A stretch of DNA of 64,000 bases from Paramarasmius palmivorus (GCA_037176845.1 JAYKXP010000179.1:1-64000), one strand, 5' to 3'; positions 34,421-47,699 are shown, numbered from the stretch's first letter. Notes: generated by a model not told the origin, from the letters alone. A program made the numbers and translations.

Positions 34421-36649
34421 ACAACTACACGCCTGAGCTCTCGCGGGACCTCAAAACGCGATTTCAACGCTTGATTTCTACATGTGTTTTCCAGGGTCCA
34501 TAAGTTGGCTCAGACTGTGTAACTATGCTGCATCACAACTCTTGTGCTCGAAGCTCGAACTTTAAGGCATTTGTCGGGTTCATCTCCGAGGGCTGGCTGT
34601 ACCTCCGCGAACAAAGGTACGCCATCTTTGTCATATCCTCTTCACTAAGCTTCAGAAGCTCACCATTTCATTTCGCAGTATTAGAAGACTTGAGGGATGC
34701 GGAGATATGGATAGGCTTCAAGAATTTGAATCGTGGTATTGGTATAGTGTACACCCGGACAACAATGTCAATACACTATCCAGATTCCAGCCAATAGCTG
34801 ACACAACTATACGCGCCCGAGCACCTTGTACCGAGCCTTCTAAGGCGTAGCTTTGTCTACTGCGCCCTGTGCTTTTACGTAGTCTAAGAATGCTGAAGTC
34901 AGACTCACAAAGCCCAAGTAATATGACACTAAACGTACGAGACCATCAACTGCGTCAAGAGCTGCGCTCATTGAGTGATGTAGGCTTCATATATCGGGCT
35001 GTCTTCATGTCACAAGATAGAGTCGAATCCAACGCGAATGTCTTCTGCCCTGGGAAACCTGAATCTATCCAAAGAACAAGGACGAGTAGCAGTTTCTCGT
35101 ACAGGAAAAAGCGTAGAACAAGAACTCACTTAACTTCCACACGCAACTCTTGAATACCACTTAGCCCTCGGTACGGTACACCTTCCTCCCGACGCTTAAA
35201 ATCCGCGCGAAGAGTTCAGTCTAGTTAACGTCCACTCGGGCTTTGAAGTATCTTCATAAGCACCTAGCCTTTCGCCATATGCATGTCTATCCATGGTGCT
35301 CTGAAGGCTGATGCTCTTCGTGTCGTCGAAAGTCGACCAACGGCAGTTTCAGCCACATGTCCTAGCTAGAGTGAATGTCGGCGTCAGTAACCACACACCC
35401 GGAGAGAAAAGCGAAAGATATAGACGTACCCATCCCTGTCTCTTCTCTATATCGCCCTCGGAAGATCTCGCCATTGCCCATTCGAACAAGATAAAGGTAT
35501 TACTGAAAACAATTATCAGTGAAAGAAAAGCCACAACAACGATTAAAACATGCCATTGTTTAGAGACCTTGTCATCGAATCCTTAAGGCTCGTCAAGGAC
35601 ACAATAGCTCAAGGAATTGCAATAGCCTCGAGGAATCCTTAACCGAAGAGAATGCCGATTTTACATGTTCACGACTGCACTCTCGTGCATGTAAACCCCA
35701 ACAGCTAGTACACACTACTCTTCCAACCCAAATCCATCGACAGCAACTCGTGATTCCTCTTTCCCTGAGCCCTAGACGTCGTAAAACAACCACTGAACGT
35801 TCTGAACCCAAGAAAGCCTAGGATCCAGACTCGAGAAAATGTTCTGAAGGATGAGATGGGGAAGAGTAGGTCGCGGATTAGGATGTGGGCGAAGAGCTGG
35901 CTGCAGGTATCCTGCCAATGGAACCGACTTTGAACCGACGGCGAGGTGATACTGGACGTGCTGGCTGTGGTGAAATTTTCAGAATCCATTGTCCTAAATG
36001 AAGAGCCTCTACAACGTTGTTATTAACGCTCTGCTAGGGGATAGATATTAGTAAAACGCATCAAAAAATGAGTGACAAGTACTGACCATGGCAGAACTTT
36101 GACCGCCGTTTCGACCCTACCAATCTTATGAACCAAGCCTATAACCGCTACACGGTCCATATCAAGCTCCTTTGCGACTATTCGCAGCGGAATGCACAAG
36201 GAAAGACGGGGAGAACGATGCGTTGATATTAGGAAATCAATGATTCCCAACGCGGCAACGCCAGTATACAAGGAACAGTGCTCAGAAGATGAGAAAACAA
36301 TGCAGAGGAAACTGCACGGTGGATTCGCGAAGGGTGGGATTGGGGGTGTAGTGCTTGCAGTATTCGGGCTGGGGGTCATATACATATCCGGTGCAGGGGT
36401 GAAATCGCAGCTGAGCATGATTGCGTGGTGAGAAACGTCGATTCGTGCTTGTTCGGAAAGACTTTGGGAGTCTTAGATAGCAACAGTTCGCCGGTGAACC
36501 TCGTTAGCGGAGACTTGGGCTTGTACCGTAGCATTTGGGAAAGGTTGAGGTTAGGTCGCGTTCGAGAAATGTGTTCGGGAAGGAAACTCGGAGATGTTGG
36601 GATAACGATAAGTCTAGAGTATAATCCATCTTTGAAAATCTAGGTGTCA
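34421..36649. other. Unassigned region between copy C flank and unit U6
   Basis: I see no gene with conserved motifs. The most gene-like frames are a 94-codon minus frame at 35989-35705 (listed separately) and a 131-codon minus frame at 36418-36023, which is Pro/Thr-rich at its start with one hydrophobic stretch. Neither has a second copy in the window. Confidence 0.4.
35705..35989 (-). CDS. Small hypothetical protein, weak call
   Basis: A 94-codon frame starts MDSENFTTASTSSITS and contains a hydrophobic stretch FSRVWILGFLGFRTFSGCF near residues 48-66. No homologous copy lies in the window and I recognise no family. It may be a chance frame. An intron-like GT site precedes it on the same strand, but I cannot prove splicing. 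Confidence 0.2.
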   Translation of the reverse strand: MDSENFTTASTSSITSPSVQSRFHWQDTCSQLFAHILIRDLLFPISSFRTFSRVWILGFLGFRTFSGCFTTSRAQGKRNHELLSMDLGWKSSVY

Positions 36650-38530
36650 TCCGCTTGCGTACAAGGTGATTGAATGAGTCTTGATGGAAACTGTAGAGTA
36701 GAATAAACAGGGTACATACTGGGTTCCAACTGGTAGTGTCACCATGCCTTGAGTAGTTGCATCTTGAGGTCTATCCTACGGAGCTATTTCAGATCTATTA
36801 GAGTCAAAAATAACAAGCGCGTACCGGACAATCTCACCTTTGTAGCACCGTGAAGAGCACGCTTTGGACGACATGATCGTTCTGGAGAAGAAAAGTGCCG
36901 GCGGCGAAAACGCTTCCACCTCGACTACCACCTCTTTCCTCACCTATAGACTGCAGGATTCCAGTTTGCCGTATATGCCTCTTTTATGAAGTTGCAATAG
37001 GTACGTTTCTCGTTCTCCTCCATCCCTAGCAAAACTCTCAACTATCTCTTAGGCCAAGATTCATGCTTCGTGCCTTCGACGACCTCTTTCTTCACCCAGC
37101 CGATGCCATGCTCCTCAAGGAATTCCAATCCAACATAATCACATCTTTTCAACGTACGTATTCTCCTCTTACATCCCTGGTAGCACACTCAGTCCGTCTC
37201 TCAGATCTCAGGCCTCAGGACAAAACCACGCGTCATGCCTCCGACCTCAACATCCTTGTCGCCTAGAGTGAGATTTCAAAATTTCACCGGGTGAATGACT
37301 ACGAAAAGGTGCGCTTTTAATACTCCAGCTGATTCTCCGCTCTCATAGCCTGACTCCCGCCTAGTGATTAGCACCAGAGTACTCAGCGCGCCCACGACTT
37401 CACTACACTACATCGAACACCCCTGCGCATACTCCGTTAGCTTCAACCCCGTCTATCCCTACTGGCTATCCCCTTCCTCCGTTCCGAATCTGCACTTGCA
37501 AGAAGAATCATCACAGAACCCATTGATAGGACACCCCTCGCGCCCAACCGACACCATGATTTACAACCCAAGGCCTTGATAGTCCGATTATGCGTTCATC
37601 GTCTTGACGAAGAATGGATGCCTAGCTGACTATATTAACCAGGTCATGGGGTTTGAACAAGGTGAATACCAATATTCCCATATTCGCACCATGGCATGGT
37701 TTTACTTACTCAGTACCGTAGCCTGGATCCCAACACTCCTCAAACTGAACGACAACACGAATATCACCACACCCCGCACCCCGCCGCGGTAGATGTTCCT
37801 GCACTCACGATTTCGACGGTCACCTACTTCCCCGAACTTCCAAGTACAACCTTCACCGACGTTGCTTATCTGGACCATCCTCCAACGTCGGATGCAGAGG
37901 CGATTCTTGAGGTATCGAGATACCGCGCTCTGGGTGTTATGCCTATGTTCGACTAGGATGAGCGTCGAATTCAGAATGGAGATTAAGACTCGAGAGATCC
38001 TCAGAAGAAGGGTTCAAAGAATTTGGTGAGTAGCATTGAGATATTCAAGTTGGTTCTTGTCAAGGTGCTCATGTTATTCTAGCAACGGTACATGTAGAAA
38101 GCTTGTAAAGTTGTACCTGAAGACCTCCTTCCATTTTGGGAAGGACCCCTACTACATATGGACATCAACAAAGTAATGAATTATGAGTACCACATTGTTA
38201 TTAGCTACCATACGAGCTATTGTGTGTAAAGGATCTCGCTGGAGTCAAAGCGTCACCCTTCTGCGTTTGCGAACGTGTGTACCAAAGTATCTTTCAATGG
38301 CGTATTAGTAGGTAGAGGTATGGGAGCTCAGAGTAGACGAGGAAGACCTATCGCACGTATTGTATAGGATACGTAGTTGTGGAATGGATAGCATGAAAGT
38401 CCGTATATGGTATCACCACGACAGCCGTACACGTAGTCGTATCCAGAACCGGTAACGAAAAAGGCACCTCTCCGATGTCAAGTTGCGTGTCAAACCCCCA
38501 AAGGGGGTAGGTGTCTTCAAAAGCGGAGGC
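36650..38530 (-). repeat. Family-2 unit U6, inverted orientation (S arm plus)
   Basis: The centre GTGCCGGCGGCGAAAACG is at 36893-36910. The S arm now reads on the plus strand: an intron starting GTACGTTTCTCG (37000), then blocks NGCLADYINQVMGFEQGE (37613) and, near 37800-37960, sequence matching 48600-48780. It ends about 38510 at the edge of the U7 R arm. Stops interrupt all frames. Confidence 0.55.
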
Positions 38531-41440
38531 GGCGAAAGCTTCGCGACGTTGTTCGTTGTTCGTTCGTACTGTAGACAGGAAATATCAATAACAGTTGAGA
38601 ACAGAATAGAAGAAAGAGCAGAGCACCCACCAAGACAGTGAAGATAATAGCACTCTCAACCTTACTCCAAGCTTCTACCTCATCTGGACTCGAACAAGCA
38701 TATCCCATCCCCATACCCCCACACCCCCACACCCCCAATGGCAGCCTACGCAGGCGTAGCAGTTTTCCATCGCGTGCTCGAACAGTTACCCCGCGACGTA
38801 TCATGCCGACAAACCGTCCGCGTCTCTCCGTTAGTTGATAACTTGGGCCAAACGACTAAACAACCTCCTTGGCTGAATAGGTCTCTATGAACGAAGGAAA
38901 GAAGGGGCCCAAGATAGGGCTGGGGGTGTAGGTGTGTGGAGCTGAAGAAGGAAAAATGGAGGCGTCGGTTGGTAAAAACCAGCGAGCCCTGATGTAGCTC
39001 ATGATGAGCTTGGGGTATGGATCTGGAGCATGGGATTGAGAAGAGTAGGGCTACGCGGCGGTAGGGGAGTGGACATTTGGATATCAAGGAAGGATGTGCA
39101 GGAGACAGGAAACATCGTTCTTTCCAGGCTTGCCGGTTCTACCGAAGTGTTAGGACTAGCTTCAGCACTTCAGCTAGGTTTCTTTGCTGCTGCGGATGAT
39201 ACGATGTCAATAAGACACGTCGAAAAAGTAAAGGACAGCGAACACCTACTCGACGGTGTTAAACCAATGAACCCAGCCCAGCCGTCCTTTCCACCACGAC
39301 AATTTATCCATCCACAGGGCTATCATCACCCTATGAACCGCCACCATGAGCCCGTTCGCGAATTGGTGAAATGAACAACAAAAGGCCCGATAGCTAGCGT
39401 GAGGAAAGGGAGCGGGTTTAACTGCGTAACCTTGGTTTTTCTGTTGCGGTAGCAGGAAATCCATGCGAGGAAGGAGGTTGACAATCTTTTGAAGACGTCC
39501 TTCTTGCGGAATCTTGAGAGGCAGGGACGGGAAAGGTGTAGCGTTTGGACTAGGATGCAGGGACCGAGCACAGGTCATGGACGCGTTATAATGCGAGCAG
39601 GAGGAAGAAAAGGGATTCATAGTACCCATGTCACGAGAGGAGGGGAATCGCAGCCTCGTTGAGGTGATTGAGGATGTATGGATGACAATGTAGTGATTTT
39701 AACTTGGGGTGACCGTTAGGTATGGGGTCGGGATAGGGAGCGTGTTTGAGAAGGTGATAGCGACGTTTTGGGTCATCGAAGGGAACGGATATATCTTTGA
39801 AGATTTAGACAACATTTTGAGCTTGTACTTGAGTAGAAGAGCTATGAGCGACGTTGAAAAACGGTGAGAGTAGCACACATACCGACAACTATGGCTTGTG
39901 TGATTTTATCTTGAGGTTTATCTTGAGGTTCATCTTGAAGTCGATTTCGTTCAGCTATCGGAAGGTATAAGTTTGAGAATGGTGGATAGGGAACAGATGA
40001 ACACACCTAAACGCGTTGAAGGAGGTGATGGTTTGAGAGAAAGCCATTGGAGTGCCGCGGCGAAGGCTTTCACTTTGACCACCATGTCACCTTTCCTCGA
40101 AGAGCTCTAGTCTCCCATGCACATCTTAGCAGGTATGTCTACATATTTTTATATTCCTAGCAGTATGGTTGATCCATCCCTCAGAGGAAAAAAACACTCA
40201 ACATTCCGCCTTGACGAGGTTCCTGATACTCCAACGCGTTTCCCATACCATTCTCATGCCATATTCGCAGCCCTTGTGTCACTATTGAGCACTCGGCAAG
40301 CTCTTTCAACTCGATAGTCAGACCCATACCTATAACCAGTTGCTTCAGCTCTACCGCAACCGCCGCTGATTACGCTTGAGGCTCAGTACTGCCAAAATTT
40401 TTGACGATACCTAACTATAACATGGGAGGTTACCGGCGAAAAAGACCACCTTACAGTACCATGCAAAGGTACATTCTACATCTTATAACCCTACTCCCGA
40501 TGTTGATGTCAGAGTCAGGGACAAATATGAGCTTGAGGATTGAATCCTTCGCGTCATTGATAGTACCGGAAATCCCTGTCATTCACGCTAGCACCTACAA
40601 TACAAACTTGGTTTTCTGCTACTAAACCCTCGAGTGCGATTCCTTCAAACTGCGAAGAATGTCTATGATCAACGCGCCGGCTTTAAGTCGTCCTGCAAGG
40701 CTTCCCTCTTGTCGTTGCTGCCTCGCTACACCACCTGGTTGAGTGCCATAGCTCCTACTCCATCAGCATCTGTGCGCATAGTCCCAGACCTCAGCTATGC
40801 TCTCTCTAACCTTCCAATCCAACCCATGATATTGGATGCTGCGCTAGTTGGGACAGCGAGATATTAGTGAGGAAAGTGCTGTAACGAAAGGAGCGCCGAG
40901 CGGACGGACCAGTAACCGTGTTGATAGCTTGCACATCTTCGGTCGCGGGCTCTTCTTGTGCATATTCATCTCTGCTTAGCCTCGTGGCCAAGCCTTGGAG
41001 CTCGAACCATCAACACGTTCGTTGGTAGGTACGGCGCCTTGTCATATCAGAGAGTAACCTAGTTCTAAACATAAGTATTAACGAGGCGAAGCGTTATGCG
41101 TAGATTCAAGACATACCAGTGAGGATATTGATTCGCTAACATCAACGAAGCGCTACCAGCGACGAAGTTCAATCCCGTCCTAGGCCTAAAGGTTCCGAGG
41201 TTCTCTTTCAGACTCTTCACCACCTGCACCCCATACGCCATCCTCCAAAGACTGAACACAATACGCAGGAGCCAAAGGAGACGAAGGGAATCGTCGTCAA
41301 TTTGCTGGATTGTAGGTGTAAGGGAACTTGGGCAAAACCTGCTGCCCAATCCAGGCGACATCTCGGTGATGCTTGTTGAGGATTCAATGTTCAGCGGCCG
41401 AGGAACGCCAAAGTCTACGAGCCAAGAGCTAACCAACGTC
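38531..41440 (-). repeat. Family-2 unit U7 with P segment, inverted orientation
   Basis: The centre GTGCCGCGGCGAAGGC is at 40053-40068. The R arm reads on the minus strand from about 40040 to 38560 with an intron GTGTTCGCTG...CCGCAG at 39254-39197 (minus) and the best-preserved R-arm exon, NQGYAVKPAPFPHASYRAF to KLSWWKGRLGWVHWFNTVE (39435-39250). The short S arm on the plus strand (40075-40330) is followed by the P segment (41436-40500, minus). It pairs with U4 plus the 20600-21420 segment as an inverted copy. Confidence 0.55.
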
Positions 41441-41639
41441 TGACACGAATACTAGATTCTCAGGTTCGTGATTCCGAATTGGTTGAGCGTAATAACTACC
41501 ACTGTAACCAGCGAACCTTCATGCCACCTAGGTCACTAGGATGGCATAGAACCCGAAATTAGAGGCATGGATTTAGAGAATGAGGTGAGGAAAGGTTGAT
41601 TGCGACTCGCGAGGCGGGGCAAGGGCGAGCTACTGTCGC

Positions 41640-43320
41640 CTGTTGTATGTCGAGGAGGTACGGATGTGGTACCGTGACAGCAACATCGGGAACGTGAAAG
41701 TTGACTACGCAAATTTGACTACACGCTCAACGCTGAGGTCTGCGTTGCCGCTGCAGCCTGCAGGTGATATGATGTCAGTGTGTTCTGGAGTGCGTTGGTG
41801 TTGGGGGACTGGCGGTCTCCAGACGTTGCGGCAAGAGTCTACGAGGGAGGATGTTTGAAAAAGGTGGGAGGAGTACGGAGAAAACTGCGGGGTGATTTCC
41901 ATGAGAGGTTAGATTAGGGTGTAGATGCGTTCTTGGGTGCGGGAGTGGAACTGCAGCCGAGTACGATTGGGTGAGTAAAGCCGACAGCTTGCGCCATTGT
42001 TGGAGAGGTTTTTGGAACGATGAATAGCAGGAATTCCTACTAGCAGCAGCTAGTAGAGGTTGAAGAGATTGGGAGTGTGGGTTGTGTGTCCGGGAACGGT
42101 ATAGAGCGTTGTTGAACTGACGGCGCATCGGATTCAGGAAGATATTGGTTGGCTATGGGACAGAGTTCATCTTCGGAGGTGTGATTGATGATCTGTGCTT
42201 GTACTTGAGTAGGAAGAGTAATGAGGAATGGTAAGAGTCGTGAAGTGAACAGGGCACATACCGAATTTCACGTTTTGTCGTGTTTCGGGTGTTTCAGGCT
42301 TGAAGCTGGTCCCGCTAGGCTGTTTGAAAGTGTTAGAACTCAAGACAATGAACAAGTATCTGTAGTACGTACCGTTATAGGACTGCGAACAGATGAACTC
42401 GGTCGGAAGATGGTGGTTTTAAGCAAGGAGCAATTGCCGGCGGCACACCCGTAACCCTTTCCACAACCGCGACGTACCTCGACCATAGCCATTACATCCT
42501 CCTTAGGGAGCTCCAATCCCAGGATGCCCTAAACCCGTGCGTATATCTCTTCAAAGTCGTGACAAATACGCGCTCCTCAATTCAGTGTTCACAACTCCCG
42601 CAACACACTCAGCTCAAAGTCTCGACGTGTTCGAATTCTGCCTCATTACCTTGCATTTTGAAGCTCAGCATGCGGATCCCACTAGAATAGATCTAGGAAA
42701 CGGTGCATATGTATCCCTCCACCACATTTTCCGCTCTAATAGCATTTACAGGACTCGGTTAACCGTCTCGGAACTCTCACCGTGACGACTCTTCCGAAAC
42801 TCGAAAGATAGAACCCAATGCACTTCAAGACGCTACTACCTGGCTTTGATTCTTTGCTACCAGTTATGCTCGAAGCTTCAAATCACAGACTGAATCCAGC
42901 ATAGGCTATTATTGTGAAGATGAATATCTCGAAGTCATGGCCACCTCAGAGAGTGAAGGTGCGTTCTCAGTCTTCGTTCTAAAGCCTAAACTTACCCATC
43001 CTCAGGACTCGAAGATGTCTGGGTGTACAATATGCGAGAACAGTAACGCACCAAACATGAAGCTGTTGCATATGATAGCTGGTACAATACCAATACATAC
43101 GCGGTTTCGCATCCAGCTTTCTGTGTGTGCGCCAATGCTCTCGTGGAGTCTCATCGAAGGTTCCAGCAATCTGACATACGTACCGGTACCAAACTTCGTC
43201 CCATTACACGCTACTCTAGGTTCAGTGCTCAGCGCTCACTCATGATCAGCTTCCAAACGTTCAGCACCAGAACCACCTTCAGCTTGGCTCCCATCGACCT
43301 TCCTCCAACCACCGAATAGA
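41640..43320 (-). repeat. Family-2 unit U8, inverted orientation
   Basis: The centre is TTGCCGGCGGCACACCC at 42434-42450. The R arm lies on the minus strand, about 42400-41640, with the cue CTCTTCCTACTCAAGTACAAGC near 42220 inverted. The plus-strand side, 42460-43300, is only weakly similar to other S arms. No intact gene. Confidence 0.45.
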
Positions 43321-44183
43321 CACGGGTCTATGTGCAGAAGACGCGTCCTGAGGACGCCTCACTTCACGCACCCCAAACCAGCCCGATTGCGGTGTTGTAC
43401 GCCGAAGCGAGGGAGACCCCAGCTTTCCGAGCTGAACTATCCAATCCAATCCAATGGACGATGGGAACGCCGCCACGGAAATCCTCAAACCAGCGTCCTC
43501 ACCAAACTCGGAACTTGACAAATAGAAGGGTGACTCGGGCTACGCACAATTATGGCTCTGCGAGTAGATGAAAGCAATTGAACCTCGTGACTATGATGTA
43601 CATGCTTGCCTCGTGGATTAACCTGCTACCTGGATAATGCATCATCCCGCCGCTATGACACCACTCGCGGCGAGCACTCTTTCCAGCCTTTGTTCTCCGC
43701 CCAACATATTCCTGGTACAGGTATGAGATAAACAGAAGACTCGCCGTTTTATAGTTTATCATTAGATTGCAGAACCCAAGCGGCCTCCTTACTCGGACAA
43801 AGTCCTGCCCACAAGCTTACTCAAGATGCTTATCGGTCTGGTATTCTGGGTCCTTCCGTATAGCAAAGGGAAGGAAAGTTATATTACAACATGTCCGAAT
43901 ATCACATGCTTGGTATCTTCGACATTTGTGTATAGTCATATCAGCTAGGAATGCTGTCAAGCCACCGCCATTTCCTTCTATTCATCAGCTACATCGCTCT
44001 CTCGTCGTCCCATGTCTTGAGTCAGATCCACAAATCGAAGCTCGGAATGCATGGATGGTTTGTTCGCCACTTGGCGACTCGAAGTATGATTCTGGGACAT
44101 TTTCTCCTGAATCTCTTGTGTGCTGTTTTTGAAGTTTGCAGCCACCAGAAGCAGGGTAGGTGCGATACCCTAGTTTCGATGGA
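43321..44183. other. Unassigned stretch downstream of the membrane-protein gene
   Basis: Several overlapping short frames on both strands lack conserved motifs. I see no repeat shared with the rest of the window and no RNA gene. Confidence 0.35.
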
Positions 44184-45558
44184 TCAGCCCAGTTGTCTGA
44201 GGTTAAGTGTGTATAGACGTACGGCGGCGAGAACAGCAATGGATAAGAATTCAAATGGCACGTTGGGGAATGTGGTATTGACCACAATCAGGTGGAGGAC
44301 TAGACAGATCGGGTAAATGCAGCCGGACTCTAGTCTGTTCAAGGCAAGTTCGAATGATTCAGAAGCAGCGGGGACATTGGTGAGCATCCTGGTATTGAAA
44401 CCTTGATGAAACGATACTCACATCATTCTGAACGCGTAAGATAACATCCTTGCGCTCGAGCCAGGATCATGTTGCTGATAAAGCCTTTGGGATTCCCGAC
44501 GAACCCACCATATCCGAAATGCTGCAAAAATTCAGACCAGACTCGCACTACAGATGACGAATAACATGCCAGTGAGGATGGTGAGGACCGAGTTTAGAAC
44601 GGTACTCGATATCATAAATGCGGACCACAATATGCTGCCCATGATCTCTCCTTGAACCCAAGTTTTCTCAGGGTCAATCACACCGATTGTAAGGATTAAA
44701 GTAGAAACAAGGCCAAAAACTATTGCGCGGGTCGTTAACGTCGATGACAGAGATGGAAACTGCAGAGCGGGTGCGTACCATTCACAAGAACAGATACTAT
44801 GATCAGTGGTATTGCAACTCGTTTCCTGGTGTTCCAAACAAGCCAGCACCGGTGAATCTACAATAAACATAAGTCAGGCTCATGGGAAAGAGTGGACCAG
44901 AAAGGTCTCAAACGCACGAGAATACAATCTGCGGCAATACTAGAGGTAAATTAGCCTTTGAGAGCTCCTAAACTTGAAATCATAGGACACACTTTGAAAG
45001 CACAGGGATAATTCGTACCAAGACACTGTCAACCTTCACTAAGCATCACTGCATTCTTTGAAGAAAAGGTCCCCACAGGAGCGCTGCGAATTCTCGAGGC
45101 GCAGTGAACACCCAGTCCTGCTCGAGGTCTCCCGTTCGGACCACATTGAACGCCCCGGCAGCGAAATTGACCTGGTAAATCGTACGGGCCACAACAAATA
45201 TCGTAGACAAGACAAAAAGGATCGCTGTGGTGGATGTCACAAAGCTTGAAGGACGTCGAAGCACCGTTGCTTTGTGGTTGCGGCGCCCTGACCACATCTT
45301 GTAAATGTAAAGACCGAATAGGAATGTGTAGAGGCCTGAACAAGGGTAGTTGTGAGTTCACCGTAGTTAGTACAGGTATCAAGCATACCATGTACATAAA
45401 ACAGGACCTAATCATTCGACATCATGCTGAGCAACCTGGAAGACATTGATAGATGCGGGACGTACCGATAATGTTGCATGCGAAAAGAAAATAACTGCTT
45501 GCACAGAATAGAATTCTGCCAAGTTCCCACTGGCAGTTAAGAATGGATCTGAAGACAT
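44184..45558 (-). CDS. Multi-pass integral membrane protein of the mushroom-specific type
   Basis: I read these exons: 45558-45467, 45407-45389, 45335 to about 45047, one ending at 44918, 44857-44779, 44719-44570, 44521-44422 and 44388-44184. The start is MSSDPFLTASGNLAEFYSVQ. Hydrophobic helices occur around VLFYVHGLYTFLFGLYIYKM, TSTTAILFVLSTIFVVA, CWLVWNTRKRVAIPLIIVSV, FGLVSTLILTIGVI and ILWSAFMISSTVLNSVLTIL, and near YPICLVLHLIVV. The order DCILIHRCWLVW, then RIWWVRRE, then ESGCIYPICL is the signature of a very common Agaricomycete membrane-protein family of unknown function with about seven helices. Two oddities: the intron starting at 44569 begins GC rather than GT, and the frame after WGPFLQRMQ meets a TGA with no obvious donor, so the third exon border is unresolved or the gene is broken there. 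Confidence 0.65.
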
Positions 45559-46099
45559 GAAAATTATTAGCGAGTTAAGAACAGGTGGGGTGCGGTTGAG
45601 ATTTCGAGTTGCAATTCATACTATTTACGTCTGGGATTTTATTGCGAGGCTTCGAGCCTTCTCAAGATAGGCCAGTGGAGTATCATCATGATCTAGTAAA
45701 ATATACGGTCTGTGGGACATGATGCTCCGCGAGCCACTGCTCACCGGCTTGGCAGACTTGCCTCCGATGCGAAATGGTGGTGCTCTTTGACATGCTTAGT
45801 TCATTGATGTCCGACGTAAGGGCCACTCGGGATTAGTGTTGCCGCCTTGAATACAAACAAAAACCTACACCAAGTATGAGTAAATCTTTGGAAAAGGACA
45901 CCTGCTGGAGCCGGTTCAGAAGCGGGCTTTCCTTGCGTAGTCGGATCCGATTTTGTCGAAATCTCCATACTAGTCTCAACCTCAGCACATCCAATTATAA
46001 GCATACCTTTTAGTACATAGTTACCTCGCCTTACACTAATCTACCTCAATCGTCAAAGGTTTCCTTCCTATGATCGCCAGGTTCATCGACCTGCTCCCT
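45559..46099. other. Unassigned spacer
   Basis: A 67-codon minus frame (46004-45801) has no motif. I see no repeat or RNA signal. Confidence 0.3.
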
Positions 46100-46885
46100 G
46101 TTCCCCTACATACGTCCGCGGCCAGTTTATCGTACAGCTTTGATAGCATCGGAATTCACGGAGTTTGTCCATCGCTGAAAAAACGTTTTCGCCAAGTGCA
46201 TCGAAGGTCTTGCCAATACCTCGAACCTGCGTCATCGGGATCCAATCAGTGCTAAAGCATGAGGAACGGTCAAACTCACCTTGATAACCATCAGTTCCCC
46301 CTCGGAAAAGAATGTAAACCCGTTTTTATACGTTCTTCTAAACGCTTTTAAGAAACCTTTGCCTTCTTCTTCAGCCTTTGTGTCGCCTCACCTAGGACTA
46401 TCAGGGCCGTATCCGTGTTCTCAAACCGCACATTAACCAGGCCTTTCCACGCGTACTCGCGCACCCTCAAACGAAACTCTTCACGAACGTCTGCTTCGAG
46501 CTCATCTAGACGCGATATCAGTTCAGGTCTGTTATTGGCCGAGTAGAAAGTGGAGCATGGAGCTTGAATCTCATATGCACTGTTGATTGACAGCGGTACG
46601 TCAGTAGCGGGAAGGAAAACGAAGCAAAGGAGTTTCATCGGTCGGCCAGTGCTAACCCATAGATGAGTATCAGTGGATACGTATCCCAACTTGTAGTTCG
46701 ATAATCTCACATGCGCGTTGACCGCCTGCGCCGTCGAAGGATGCAAATCTGGCTCGGGGTGGTTAGTCGCAGAGAAAGAGAGGTGAAAGGTAAGAGCGTA
46801 CACATGCTGCCCTGTAGCATAACCCCTCGCGCTCGAATCCGTCTGCACCTAGTCGCATTGGCCACTTTGATGAAGCGACCAGGAT
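46100..46885 (-). pseudogene. Broken second copy of the 5-oxoprolinase HyuA region
   Basis: Read on the minus strand it follows exons 3-6 of the gene at 2-1408. RFIKVANA appears near 46870, then GYATGQHV, then AYEIQAPCSTFYSANNRPEL (about 46590-46530), RFENTDTALIVLGEA (46430) and [20 protein letters not shown] (46230-46170). It is interrupted by frameshifts after RFIKVANA and after the last block (an extra base in GAATTCCGATGC compared with GAATCCGACGC at 1175), and the match stops at about 46110. No HyuB part and no 5' exons are found. Confidence 0.75.
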
Positions 46886-47699
46886 CGAGAAGTCAATAAG
46901 AGCATAGAAAACTAACCCATTAGTCTCATCACTCACCTCCTACGACTTTCCTTTCTCATTCTGCATCCCCTTTCCCATCCCAACCCTTGCCTCTATACCC
47001 AGGAGCAACGTTCCCGACTTCATCAAACTGTACTGCATGTTCTTCGGCTGTAGGATCACTCGTGTGCCCCACAAGCGTAACGTAAGGATTTCGTCAACCT
47101 CTGAAAAGATGGAGTAAAGTGGCATGGTCTGTAAACATTGAGGTCAGAAATCTTGGAGCGTGATTAGTTCCCAATAATGTACTTTCTAGGATCTTGAGAC
47201 ACTAAAAAAAGCGTTAATGACCGCTCAAGATTATAGATTCTCCACGACGTACGAAGCTTGGCGATGAGTTCTTTCCTCTCTTCTGGATGATCTGGGTCAT
47301 GACATGAGCTTTCAGCCTCTGTGAGCTGCGAGAAGAGTGGTACGGAGGATGTCACGCGCGGAGATCGCTGGAGAATAGTATGTGTGAGTGTGATGAAGCA
47401 GGTATCCAGATATTGTGGCCTTTGCTCACCAAAACGTGCCCCCTCGATCTGCAAACATCCTAATCGAGCGTTCACAACTGTCAGAGGAATGCCAATGAGC
47501 GCAATTTTTTGACGAGGACAATGAGGAAAGTAGTACCTTGAAAGAGACATTGTGATAACAGAGAAAGAGCAGGAACGGAACCCAGACGTTAATCATAATG
47601 ACGCTATGAACTTGAACAATTCGGAACAAGCTTTGCACGCAACTCTCAACGATAATGGATGCTGCAGATGCAGGGGAAGAGGAGAAAAGATGTGTAGCG
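46886..47699. other. Unassigned, possible minus-strand gene of unknown type
   Basis: A 128-codon minus frame (47550-47164) overlaps a second minus frame (47806-47426). Together they could form a spliced gene beginning MINVWVPFLLFLCYHNVSFK (about 47605), an apparent hydrophobic start, but no family is recognised and no other copy exists in the window. Confidence that it is a gene is low. Confidence 0.2.

Noticed and set aside
39030..39374. Plus-strand 114-codon frame as a gene
   Set aside because: It is antisense to the R arm of U7. Intron boundaries are present only on the minus strand.
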